Part shown: in pieces, positions 7,510 through 13,972 of the stretch
How positions within the stretch are numbered: the first letter of the stretch is position 1
Layout of the letters: each line of letters starts with the position of its first letter
Origin: JBPBPI01 sp050954885
GTDB taxonomy: Bacteria > Pseudomonadota > Alphaproteobacteria > Caedimonadales > Caedimonadaceae
Direction of reading: 5' to 3'
DNA: 20,990 nt
Assembly: GCA_050954885.1 (NCBI GenBank)
Contig: JBPBPI010000188.1
Coordinates: 1-20,990 of the forward strand
Made by a program: the position numbers and the translations under genes
The notes under the pieces: generated by a model
What the model saw: only the letters and a program-made list of their open reading frames with translations
Databases searched by the model: none
What the model was told of the DNA's origin: nothing

Positions 7510-9191
7510 TTTCTTTGATCTGTCGTTTGACTTTCTCTTATAATATGTGCCAGACGCTCTCGGAGTCCTTCTGCTTGGCCCATCATTTTTTGTGTACCAG
7601 TCAGTAAAATTTGGGCCATCTGTTCTGTTTTTTCGGTTTCTAAGCTTACATCTTTAATGCGTGTTGAGACCACTTTTGTACCTTCAGCTGCTTGTTGTGT
7701 ATTGCGATTGATGTCTGAAATGGCAGAGCCTTGTTGCTCAACAGCGGCTGATATTGAAGATGAAATTTCATCAACTTGTTGAATGGTGCTGACAATTTTA
7801 TGAATGGCATCAACTGACACGTCAATGGCATCTTGAATGCCCGTAATTTGTTCTGAAATTTCATTGGTTGCGCGACTGGTTTGATTGGCTAAATTTTTCA
7901 CCTCTGCGGCGACCACAGCAAAGCCTCGACCTGCGGTTCCTGCACGTGCGGCTTCAATTGTGGCATTTAAAGCCAGTAAATTGGTTTGATTGACAATTTC
8001 AGAAATTAAATTAACCACGCGGCCAATCTTATTAGCGGCTTTAGCCAATTTTTGAACCGCATCATTGGTGCTACCAGCTGTTGAGGCCGCTTGTTGCGCA
8101 ATGCGCGTTGATTCAGAAACCTGACGACTAATTTCTTGAATTGAATTGGTAAATTGTGCTGAGGCATTGGCGACATTTTGTACATTTAAATAAGCATGAT
8201 CCGATTCATTGACCACATGAGAAGATTGAGACACAAGATGACTTGTGGTTTCAGTCATTTCTTTGACACTTTTAAGCATGGTTTCAGATTGATTTTTAAT
8301 GCTAATAACCGCTGTCTGTACTTCTTGATCCAAAGCATTCGACAATGTTGACATTTCATCTTTTAAAATTTCTTTTTGTTCTCTTAAAAGATCATTTTGT
8401 TCTTGGCTTAATTCACGCACGCGAAGTGTTTTTTCTCGAAAAATTTCGATCGCGCGAGCAATATTGCCAATTTCATCTGGACGTTTTGTATAACGAACAT
8501 AAACTTTATCATCACCCTGCCCAATTTTTTGCATGATATCAATCAAAGAATTGATGGGACGAATGCCCTGATAAAAAATAATATAGCCAATACATATTAA
8601 AAAAAATAAGACAATTATTTGCAAACTCCAATCAATAATGGCATTTATTTTCTCATAATCAAAAATAGCTTTTTCAGATGTTTTAAGAGTTGTAAAAATA
8701 TCATGATTTAATTTTGTGGTCAGACTTCTCACAACTTCATTTGCAATATAGACGTCCTTTGTTTCATGAGAAGAAAGGGTATTTAATTGACTTTTATTAA
8801 AATAACTTCGTATTAAAGTAATATAATTGTCTATGGCAGGATTTAATTCTTTTAAAGTAGCTTTAGATTCAGTATTTAAATTTTTATCTGTTAAAAAAAT
8901 TAAAAGTTTTTTGCATTCTTTTTGATATTTATCAAGATCAGCTAAATACTGATGTATTGAGGCTTGAGTTGATGATTGAGTTATCATGTTGAAACTAGAA
9001 AATATAAAAGCTCTTATATTACTAATTTCAACACTGGCTTGAAGCAAACGAACATTTATTTGAGAACGCACTAATAAGTTTTGTTGATGGTTATTTGACA
9101 TTGAATTAACAATTGTCTGTCCAATCATCAAGGTTATGAATAATATAAGCGTTGCAAATATTTTAGTTTTAAGTTGGAGCCGAATATGCAT
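7506..9191 (-). CDS. Methyl-accepting chemotaxis protein
   Basis: The 561-residue transmembrane chemoreceptor has TM1 at about 10-30. A helical periplasmic sensor of about 155 residues follows (four-helix-bundle-like, no recognisable ligand domain), then TM2 at about 188-208. A HAMP domain spans about 209-262, with a coiled-coil cytoplasmic part from about 280 to 545. The highly conserved hairpin tip is intact at about 396-418 (ISEIVNQTNLLALNATIE...). It would couple to CheW/CheA to control motility, or a Che-like pathway. There is no C-terminal CheR/CheB tether pentapeptide; the protein ends TTDQRN. The start has only a weak ribosome binding site (CAGGC). No che or flagellar genes are nearby, so this is an orphan receptor in the window. 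Confidence 0.95.
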   Translation of the reverse strand: MHIRLQLKTKIFATLILFITLMIGQTIVNSMSNNHQQNLLVRSQINVRLLQASVEISNIRAFIFSSFNMITQSSTQASIHQYLADLDKYQKECKKLLIFLTDKNLNTESKATLKELNPAIDNYITLIRSYFNKSQLNTLSSHETKDVYIANEVVRSLTTKLNHDIFTTLKTSEKAIFDYEKINAIIDWSLQIIVLFFLICIGYIIFYQGIRPINSLIDIMQKIGQGDDKVYVRYTKRPDEIGNIARAIEIFREKTLRVRELSQEQNDLLREQKEILKDEMSTLSNALDQEVQTAVISIKNQSETMLKSVKEMTETTSHLVSQSSHVVNESDHAYLNVQNVANASAQFTNSIQEISRQVSESTRIAQQAASTAGSTNDAVQKLAKAANKIGRVVNLISEIVNQTNLLALNATIEAARAGTAGRGFAVVAAEVKNLANQTSRATNEISEQITGIQDAIDVSVDAIHKIVSTIQQVDEISSSISAAVEQQGSAISDINRNTQQAAEGTKVVSTRIKDVSLETEKTEQMAQILLTGTQKMMGQAEGLRERLAHIIRESQTTDQRN

Positions 9192-9317
9192 AATTTGCCT
9201 GTTTTATCTAAAGAGTCTTAAAATCATCTTGTTTAATAATCTTTAATAAAAAATTAAAGTTGATCATAAAAATTTTAAATAAAATGGAAGTGTTTAAGAA
9301 TCTTAGAATATGAAATG

Positions 9318-9349
9318 AAAAAGGACTGTATCTTTCGACACAGCCCTTT
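9318..9349 (-). terminator. Intrinsic terminator of the outer-membrane protein gene
   Basis: Read on the minus strand, the stem AAAGGGCTGTGTC (9349-9337) pairs with GATACAGTCCTTT (9332-9320). This gives 13 bp with two G-U wobbles around a GAAA tetraloop closed by C-G, followed by T residues (CCTTTTTC). The structure sits 39 bases past the stop codon of the beta-barrel gene. Confidence 0.85.
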
Positions 9350-9360
9350 AAGTTGAGTTC

Positions 9361-9376
9361 GTTCTTTATAAAGAAC
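9361..9376. repeat. Perfect 16-bp palindrome
   Basis: GTTCTTTATAAAGAAC is self-complementary over all 16 bases. It lies between the stop codon of the beta-barrel gene (9389) and its terminator stem (9349). On the plus strand it is followed by TTTT. It could be a weak plus-strand terminator for read-through, or a protein-binding site; the sequence does not decide. Confidence 0.7.
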
Positions 9377-9388
9377 TTTTAAGCTAGA

Positions 9389-10060
9389 CTAAAACTTGTA
9401 GCTTGCTTTTGCCATAACGTCTGTTGCTTGAGTCTTGATGCTGTCTTTTTTACGATAAAGCGTATGAGTTGCTTTAACACCCAAAACAACATGATCATTT
9501 GCGTGGAAAGAAACTTCTAAACCAGGCACAAAACCAATACGGCGTTTTGATTTACTAAAACCACTTGCAACACCAGTAAAGTTTTCAGATGTTTCATATT
9601 TAAATTTTGCGGACTCAACACCTAGGATTGCATTAACGAGTGTATTGCCAAATACCATACCGGGACGCAAAGCGATTCCAAAAGCATTTTTACGTTCTGC
9701 TTTAAAAGCAACTTGTGGTGCGTTAGCACCTCCACCAAGTGGAAGTCTATGAGTTTCTTTGTTGTTGCTCAAGTTACCCCAACCTTCAACACCCATGTAA
9801 ACGCGATTTGGAAAATGCTTGCCATAACCAAGGTGAAGACCACCAACAACACCAGTTGCTGCAAATCTTTCATTAATACTAAAAGTGGTATTACCAGCAA
9901 TGCCACCAACTGGTGCGGAACCATTAACATGAGTATTCATTGTACCCATACCGATTTGACCACCAGCGTAAAAGCCGGAAAAGCTGCATGTGTTTGCCAT
10001 AGCTGTTGCGAGTGAACCAACAAGTGCTGTAGCTGTAAGAGCGAGTCTTAACATTTTCAT
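9389..10060 (-). CDS. Small outer-membrane beta-barrel protein (OMP_b-brl / opacity-like)
   Basis: The 223-residue precursor has a classic signal peptide (basic KMLR, then LALTATALVGSLA) with predicted cleavage after ATAMA, residue 22. The mature part opens with FSGFYAGGQIGMG, typical of 8-stranded outer-membrane barrels. Alternating hydrophobic/polar strands with Gly/Asn/Lys loops follow. It ends in aromatic Phe after ASYK, the usual BAM-recognised C-terminal residue. It is probably a surface-exposed protein; a specific function cannot be named. The start at 10060 has AAGG about 8 bases upstream, and a second in-frame ATG lies two codons in. It has its own strong terminator (9318-9349), so it is likely monocistronic. 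Its higher-GC, evenly used codons contrast with the AT-rich spacer on both sides and suggest good expression. Confidence 0.88.
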   Translation of the reverse strand: MKMLRLALTATALVGSLATAMANTCSFSGFYAGGQIGMGTMNTHVNGSAPVGGIAGNTTFSINERFAATGVVGGLHLGYGKHFPNRVYMGVEGWGNLSNNKETHRLPLGGGANAPQVAFKAERKNAFGIALRPGMVFGNTLVNAILGVESAKFKYETSENFTGVASGFSKSKRRIGFVPGLEVSFHANDHVVLGVKATHTLYRKKDSIKTQATDVMAKASYKF

Positions 10061-10437
10061 ATTTTAAACCTTAATTTATTACATTGAACCAAAATAAACC
10101 GATCGAGATGTCAATGTGATCAATATCCTCTCTCAGTGTGATTTCAGCATCGTACAACTTTTAGGTGAGGTCAACCAAGGTCAAATCAATAATAAATTAT
10201 TTGAACAGAGTGTTACTTTTTTGCATCACCTATTTTTAGAAGCACATCAATACATTGATGACATAAAGTGAGGAAGGTTATAAGTTTTACCTTAAAAAAC
10301 AAGGGATAATTTTTATCTTAAAATGTAAATATTTTTAAATAAAAAAATCAGACCATTTTAGATTTGACGCACCCTAAACCCTCACGTAAAAGCAGTAAAA
10401 GATATTATCACGAATTTTTAATTGGGTTCACTTTATC
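10061..10437. other. 377-bp AT-rich divergent intergenic region with short repeats
   Basis: No gene is visible in this spacer between the divergent beta-barrel gene and the 410-residue gene. It holds an inverted repeat CATCAATACATTGATG (10245-10260; 7-bp arms). It also holds a direct repeat of GGTCAA at 10169-10174 and 10179-10184, a 10-bp period that puts both on one face of the helix. A TATTAT at 10403-10408 could be a -10 element for the plus-strand gene, but no -35 at correct spacing is convincing. Confidence 0.6.
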
Positions 10438-11670
10438 ATGCAATTTAGTTTTTTGTCTTTAATTCTCACTTTTTTAATTTTAAATGAAACTAATCTTTTA
10501 AAAGCGCAGGAAGTCTCTGTACCCGCACCACAGACCGCTGAAATGACCAATGAAAATAAAAATCTACCTGTACAAGTGCTAGAGGCAAAAAAGCCTGATA
10601 CGTCGGGAATTGTTAAGTTTTTAGCGGGTATTCCACAAGGGGGTTTGTATGAGGTTCTTGAAAAGCAACCTTATTGGGAAGCCTATCGTCAAGTATTGAA
10701 TCAAAAATGGGACAGTGTTACCAAAGACCGTCTTAATCCTATGAAAGTTTGGCGTGACACTCATTTAAAAGCCACAAATCTTTCTGTTTTTTATCCCATG
10801 GGCGGGCCTGATGTTTTAAATGTTTTAACATTTTTTCCCAATAGTCCTGAATATATTTTGGTGGGACTTGAGCGCATTGGCACATTTACAGATTGGGAAC
10901 GCTTGCAAAAACCAAATGTACTTATGCGTGTCACTGATAACTTGAGGCAAGGGCTTGATTCTCTCTTTCAACGCAGCTTTTTCATCACCCAAGATATGTC
11001 ACGAGATTTTTATGAACGTGGCGTTTTACCAACATTACTCGTGCTTTTAGCGCGCACAGGCCATCAAGTTGAAAATGTTAAATTTGTGACCTACACAACC
11101 GATGGTCAAATTATTGATGTGGTCGGTAACATGGTGCCGCAAGGGGTTGAAATTATATTTCAAAAAGTAAATAGTCAGGATTTGCCTCAAAAACTTTATT
11201 ATTTCCGTCAAAATTTGCACAATCAACAAATTGACTCTTTTGCTCAATTTATTAAGGCACGCGGAAAATTTGCCGTTATGTTTAAATCTTCTTCTTATAC
11301 ACCGCATCAAGTTGGATTTTCAAAGCTTGTCCATTTGGTTGAAGAGGTTGGCGATTTAATTGTTCAAGATGATTCGGGTCTTCCTTATGCCAATTTAAAA
11401 AAACATTGGGATGTTGAGCTTTATGGTATGTACTTAAGGCCCTATGGCGAAAGCTTTAAAGCCTACTATCAGCACCATCTTGCAAAATTATATACCGATG
11501 AAACTCAAGTAAAACCTTTGGGTTTTCGTATTGGTTATGGCTATAGTAAGGCGCCCTCGAGCATACAAGTGGCAAGGCGCAAACAAAATATTCAGGAAAA
11601 CAAACCTGTTTTAGAAGAAAAAATTAAAATTCCTTCTGAAAACGCGCATTTTCACCATAAGGTGGATTGA
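10438..11670 (+). CDS. Secreted protein of unknown function, 410 aa
   Basis: I cannot name a function. The N-terminus is a signal peptide: hydrophobic SFLSLILTFLIL at residues 4-15, with cleavage predicted after LKA, residue 23. The mature protein (about 387 residues) has no transmembrane segment or catalytic motif that I recognise. It contains an ordered block FYP..GGPD.....TFFPNSPEYILVGLE at 118-145. From memory, a similar YP-x-x-GPD ... FFP ... Y-x-L-x-GLE pattern occurs in uncharacterised exported proteins of diverse bacteria, so this is probably a member of a conserved hypothetical family. The C-terminal about 40 residues are charged and low in structure. The ATG has no strong Shine-Dalgarno sequence. 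Its stop codon overlaps a candidate promoter for hup. Confidence 0.8.
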   Translation: MQFSFLSLILTFLILNETNLLKAQEVSVPAPQTAEMTNENKNLPVQVLEAKKPDTSGIVKFLAGIPQGGLYEVLEKQPYWEAYRQVLNQKWDSVTKDRLNPMKVWRDTHLKATNLSVFYPMGGPDVLNVLTFFPNSPEYILVGLERIGTFTDWERLQKPNVLMRVTDNLRQGLDSLFQRSFFITQDMSRDFYERGVLPTLLVLLARTGHQVENVKFVTYTTDGQIIDVVGNMVPQGVEIIFQKVNSQDLPQKLYYFRQNLHNQQIDSFAQFIKARGKFAVMFKSSSYTPHQVGFSKLVHLVEEVGDLIVQDDSGLPYANLKKHWDVELYGMYLRPYGESFKAYYQHHLAKLYTDETQVKPLGFRIGYGYSKAPSSIQVARRKQNIQENKPVLEEKIKIPSENAHFHHKVD

Positions 11671-11695
11671 CGACCTTGGTTGAGTTTACTAGACT
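11667..11695 (+). promoter_or_regulatory. Candidate promoter for hup
   Basis: TTGACG (11667-11672), overlapping the stop codon of the preceding gene, is followed after 17 bp by TAGACT (11690-11695). The predicted transcription start near 11702 coincides with a 17-bp palindrome. The -35 matches 5 of 6 and the -10 4 of 6 consensus bases. Confidence 0.4.
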
Positions 11696-11701
11696 CCTTT
11701 C

Positions 11702-11718
11702 ATGTTAGACTCTAACAT
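11702..11718. repeat. 17-bp perfect palindrome in the hup leader
   Basis: ATGTTAGA-C-TCTAACAT has perfect 8-bp arms around one base, followed by a T-rich run (TTTTTTG). It is 33 bases before the hup start codon. It could be an operator at the transcription start or a short terminator for the upstream gene. A direct repeat TAGACTC (11690-11696 and 11706-11712) overlaps it. Confidence 0.7.
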
Positions 11719-11750
11719 TTTTTGACCAACTGCTAGTAAGGGATATTACT

Positions 11751-12077
11751 GTGAATAAAACTGAACTTGTCGAGAAAGTCGCCTCTCTCTCTAATTTAGG
11801 CAAAGCCGAAGCTCAACGTGCAATGGATTGTGTTTTCGAAGCCATCTGTGAAGCTCTTGTGGCACAGGATGAAGTTCGTATCAATGGATTTGGCACCTTT
11901 AGTGTTGCAGATCGTGCAGCAACCACAGGCCGCAATCCACGCACAGGTGAAGAGATTCAAATTGCCGCCACACGTCGTCCTAAATTTAAGGCAGGAAAGC
12001 CATTGATTGATGCTGTTGCTGGAAAAGCAAAGGCTTCAGCTTCTTCCGCGCCGAAGGCTGCTAAGAAAGCAAGTTAA
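11751..12077 (+). CDS. hup: DNA-binding protein HU
   Basis: The 108-residue nucleoid protein bends and compacts DNA as a dimer. Residues 1-90 are a standard HU fold: MNKTELVEKVA...LGKAEAQRAM helices, the strand EVRINGFGTFSV, and the DNA-clasping arm with RNPRTG at 61-66. Pro63 intercalates between base pairs, and the domain ends with RRPKFKAGKPLIDAV. The last 18 residues are an Ala/Ser/Lys-rich basic tail beyond the normal 90-residue length, reminiscent of histone-like extensions seen in some alphaproteobacteria. The start is a GTG preceded by TAAGGGAT. A strong AT-rich terminator follows the stop directly, so the gene is probably monocistronic. Confidence 0.95.
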   Translation: MNKTELVEKVASLSNLGKAEAQRAMDCVFEAICEALVAQDEVRINGFGTFSVADRAATTGRNPRTGEEIQIAATRRPKFKAGKPLIDAVAGKAKASASSAPKAAKKAS

Positions 12078-12121
12078 GACAAAATTATTTTAAAGAAATA
12101 AATAATTTAGTCTTTTCTTTG
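12078..12121 (+). terminator. Intrinsic terminator of hup
   Basis: The arms GACAAAATTATTT (12078-12090) and AAATAATTTAGTC (12100-12112) pair over 12 of 13 positions around a 9-nt loop. TTTTCTTT follows directly. The structure starts at the base after the hup stop codon. The stem is AT-rich but long. Confidence 0.75.
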
Positions 12122-12140
12122 AGACCAAGATCAGATATGT

Positions 12141-12168
12141 ATATGGCCTGTGTCAAAGCAGGCTATAT
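12141..12168 (+). repeat. Hairpin just upstream of tRNA-Val
   Basis: ATATGGCCTG (12141-12150) pairs with CAGGCTATAT (12159-12168) over 10 bp with one G-U, leaving an 8-nt loop. It ends 8 bases before the tRNA 5' end and has no U tract. If transcribed with the tRNA it would be a 5' leader hairpin next to the RNase P cut. Otherwise its role is unknown. Confidence 0.55.
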
Positions 12169-12176
12169 CATTTAGG

Positions 12177-12251
12177 GGGCGATTAGCTCAGCGGGAGAGC
12201 GTCTCGTTTACACCGAGAGGGTCGGGGGTTCAATCCCCTCATCGCCCACCA
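12177..12251 (+). tRNA. tRNA-Val (anticodon UAC), CCA encoded
   Basis: The cloverleaf is complete. The acceptor stem is GGGCGAT/ATCGCCC and the D arm contains AGCTCAGCGGGAGAGC. The anticodon stem TCTCG/CGAGA encloses loop TTTACAC, whose central triplet TAC reads valine codons. The T arm GGGGG-TTCAATC-CCCTC has one wobble. The discriminator A is followed by an encoded CCA (12249-12251). The serpin-like locus begins 162 bp downstream. Confidence 0.95.
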
Positions 12252-12413
12252 CCTAAATATGTAAATTAATATAGCATCACTCAATTTTTTTGTTCTCTTC
12301 CAAGTTAATGTTTAAATTCATATATTTCATCATTGTAACCTGTATGATTTCTAAATATATTTAGTTTGATTAAAAATCATTTCAAAAATAATTATAATTA
12401 TGTAGGAAAAAAT

Positions 12414-12560
12414 ATGCTGGAATTTATATCAAGAAAAATTGTCTTGGCTATGGCTTTAATCGCCACAAGCCTGACACAGATATGGGCCACCGAAGTTTAT
12501 GATATTAATCCTTCACTTCATCATATTAATCAAGTTGTTCATCAAAAACTACCGCTATAG
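12414..12560 (+). pseudogene. 5' fragment of the serpin-like gene: signal peptide and helix-A segment
   Basis: The ATG at 12414 follows TAGGAAAAA, a good ribosome binding site, and encodes 48 residues. It has a signal peptide (ISRK then IVLAMALIATSLTQIWA, cleavage after Ala25). The segment YDINPSLHHINQVVHQK resembles the first helix of serpins. It then runs into CTACCGCTATAG and stops. The rest of the serpin domain is in another frame (12647 onward). One added base in the A5 run at 12544-12548 would move translation into the right frame at GCTATAG. That frame is still blocked by stops at 12620 and 12644, inside a 102-bp interval bounded by near-repeats (GCTATAGTTGAA at 12554, GCTATAGATGAA at 12656). 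It is best read as the separated 5' part of the next feature, though a short exported peptide gene cannot be excluded. Confidence 0.6.
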
Positions 12561-12685
12561 TTGAATGTGATTATGTTTTGACATACACAATTCTCTTTTC
12601 GTTAGGCAAACCAATATTTTAATATTCCTCTAATGACAAAACATAACCTTATTCAGCTATAGATGAAAACTCACTTTTTTGTTCG

Positions 12686-13876
12686 TTGGGTGTTGCACAA
12701 ACATTGACAGCTCTTCATGCAGTTGCTAATAAAAATATTCAAGATAAAATTGAAAGATTTGTTGGTAATTCAAATATCGAAAAGTCAGTTGCTGCCTTAA
12801 ATCAACGATTGATAGGTTTATCTGGCACAACAACAGATGAAAAAGATGACAAAAGCTTTCATAAATTTCTAGAACCATTTCTTAATATAGATAATAAAGA
12901 ATTAAAAACCTTATTAACTAATTCAGAAATTTTAAAAATCCTTGAAAAAATAGATGTGCAGCCAAAAATTTTTATTGAATTAATAAAAGAAGAAAAAAAG
13001 AAAATTAATGAAAAATCAGGCTTTACAAATAAAAATTATATAATTTTGGCAAATTCTTTGAAAATTAAGCCAGAAACTGCTGAAAAATTTAAGACTTTGG
13101 GAACGAGCTCCTTAATGGTTGATTTCTCAAAATCAGATGAAACAGCAGACTTAATCAATGGTATTGTTAAAGGCGATACCAATGGCAAAATCCCTGAATT
13201 ATTTTCAAAAGACTCTTTCTCTTCTGATGATGTTTTTATCTTACTTCACACCCTTTATGTTAAAGATAAATGGGATATGTATGATGTTAAAGACTGTTAC
13301 TTAGATTTTAAAGATCAAAAAGATTTTAGTAAAACAGTCAAAGGATTTAAAGTTGAAAGTAAATGTTTTCAATATCAGCAAAAAGATAATACAACTTATC
13401 TGGCACTGCCAACGCGAGAAGGTTATTACGTCATTATTCGTCATGATGAAAAAGGCGTGCGTCCTATCTCTGCTTCTGAAATTAATGATTTATTAAAATC
13501 AAAAGCCGTTTATACTCGCTCTATCAAAGTTCCTTTTGTGTCAATGGAGGCCGAACATGATTTGAAAAATCTTTTGGTATCTGATTTGCCTGAAATTTTG
13601 ACAAAATCTTTTCCTACAGAACTTTGTGATCAATCAATTCTTATCAGTCAATATATCCAAAAGTTAATTTTTGACATGGATGATAAAGGTATCAAAGCCT
13701 CTGCCGCAACAGCCTTAAGAAGCTACCGCGAAAGTGGATGTTGGCATGAAAATGGTCCTGAAGTTATTATTAACAGTCCCTTCAGCTTTGCTTTGGTTAA
13801 AATGTTTAAAGATCAAATTTTGCTTCTTTTTTCAGGACAAGTAGTTAATGACTCGGTCCTAAAACCTTTGAAATAA
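12686..13876 (+). CDS. Serpin-family protease inhibitor homologue (main domain, 5'-disrupted)
   Basis: Serpins trap serine or cysteine proteases by inserting a cleaved reactive loop into a beta-sheet. Family marks in order, numbered from the TTG at 12686, are: helix B-like SLGVAQTLTALHAVA (1-14); ANSLKI (122-127); TNGKIPELF (165-173); and LYVKDKW with W196, equivalent to the conserved NAxYFKGKW strand. Next come YLALPTREGYYVII (238-251), KVPFVSMEAEHDLKNLL (281-297), and SQYIQKLIFDMDDKG, the helix leading to the hinge. The hinge is GIKASAATA at 335-343, with small residues as in inhibitory serpins but Ile at P14. The tail is INSPFSFAL (362-370) and LLFSGQVVND (380-389). Counting from G335 as P15 puts P1-P1' near E349-S350, with R348 adjacent. 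The reading frame is open from 12647. No ribosome binding site fits the TTG, and the signal peptide lies in another frame upstream. The DNA is visibly more AT-rich than aspS next door. Confidence 0.82.
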   Translation: MGVAQTLTALHAVANKNIQDKIERFVGNSNIEKSVAALNQRLIGLSGTTTDEKDDKSFHKFLEPFLNIDNKELKTLLTNSEILKILEKIDVQPKIFIELIKEEKKKINEKSGFTNKNYIILANSLKIKPETAEKFKTLGTSSLMVDFSKSDETADLINGIVKGDTNGKIPELFSKDSFSSDDVFILLHTLYVKDKWDMYDVKDCYLDFKDQKDFSKTVKGFKVESKCFQYQQKDNTTYLALPTREGYYVIIRHDEKGVRPISASEINDLLKSKAVYTRSIKVPFVSMEAEHDLKNLLVSDLPEILTKSFPTELCDQSILISQYIQKLIFDMDDKGIKASAATALRSYRESGCWHENGPEVIINSPFSFALVKMFKDQILLLFSGQVVNDSVLKPLK

Positions 13877-13882
13877 ACTTGG

Positions 13883-13957
13883 TTGAAGAAACGTATTAAG
13901 TATTTCTTGGTACTTTTCTTCAAATCTAATTGATGAGGAAATAGATTTTCCCTCATC
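13883..13957. terminator. Convergent terminator-like inverted repeats between the serpin-like gene and aspS
   Basis: Two dyads lie in the 96-bp convergent gap. TTGAAGAA (13883-13890) pairs with TTCTTCAA (13916-13923) just after the plus-strand stop. GATGAGGAAA (13932-13941) pairs with TTTTCCCTCATC (13946-13957), with one bulge, just after the aspS stop on the minus strand. Neither has a clean T tract, so termination is inferred from position. Confidence 0.4.
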
Positions 13958-13972
13958 TAAATTTAAAAACTT

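Noticed and set aside
10081..10115. TTGACA on the minus strand with TGTAAT as promoter of the beta-barrel gene
   Set aside because: The spacer is about 25 bp, too long for a sigma70-type promoter.
12554..12662. The 102-bp interval in the serpin-like gene as a small insertion sequence with target duplication
   Set aside because: There are no terminal inverted repeats and the flanking repeat is imperfect; local duplication with drift explains it better.
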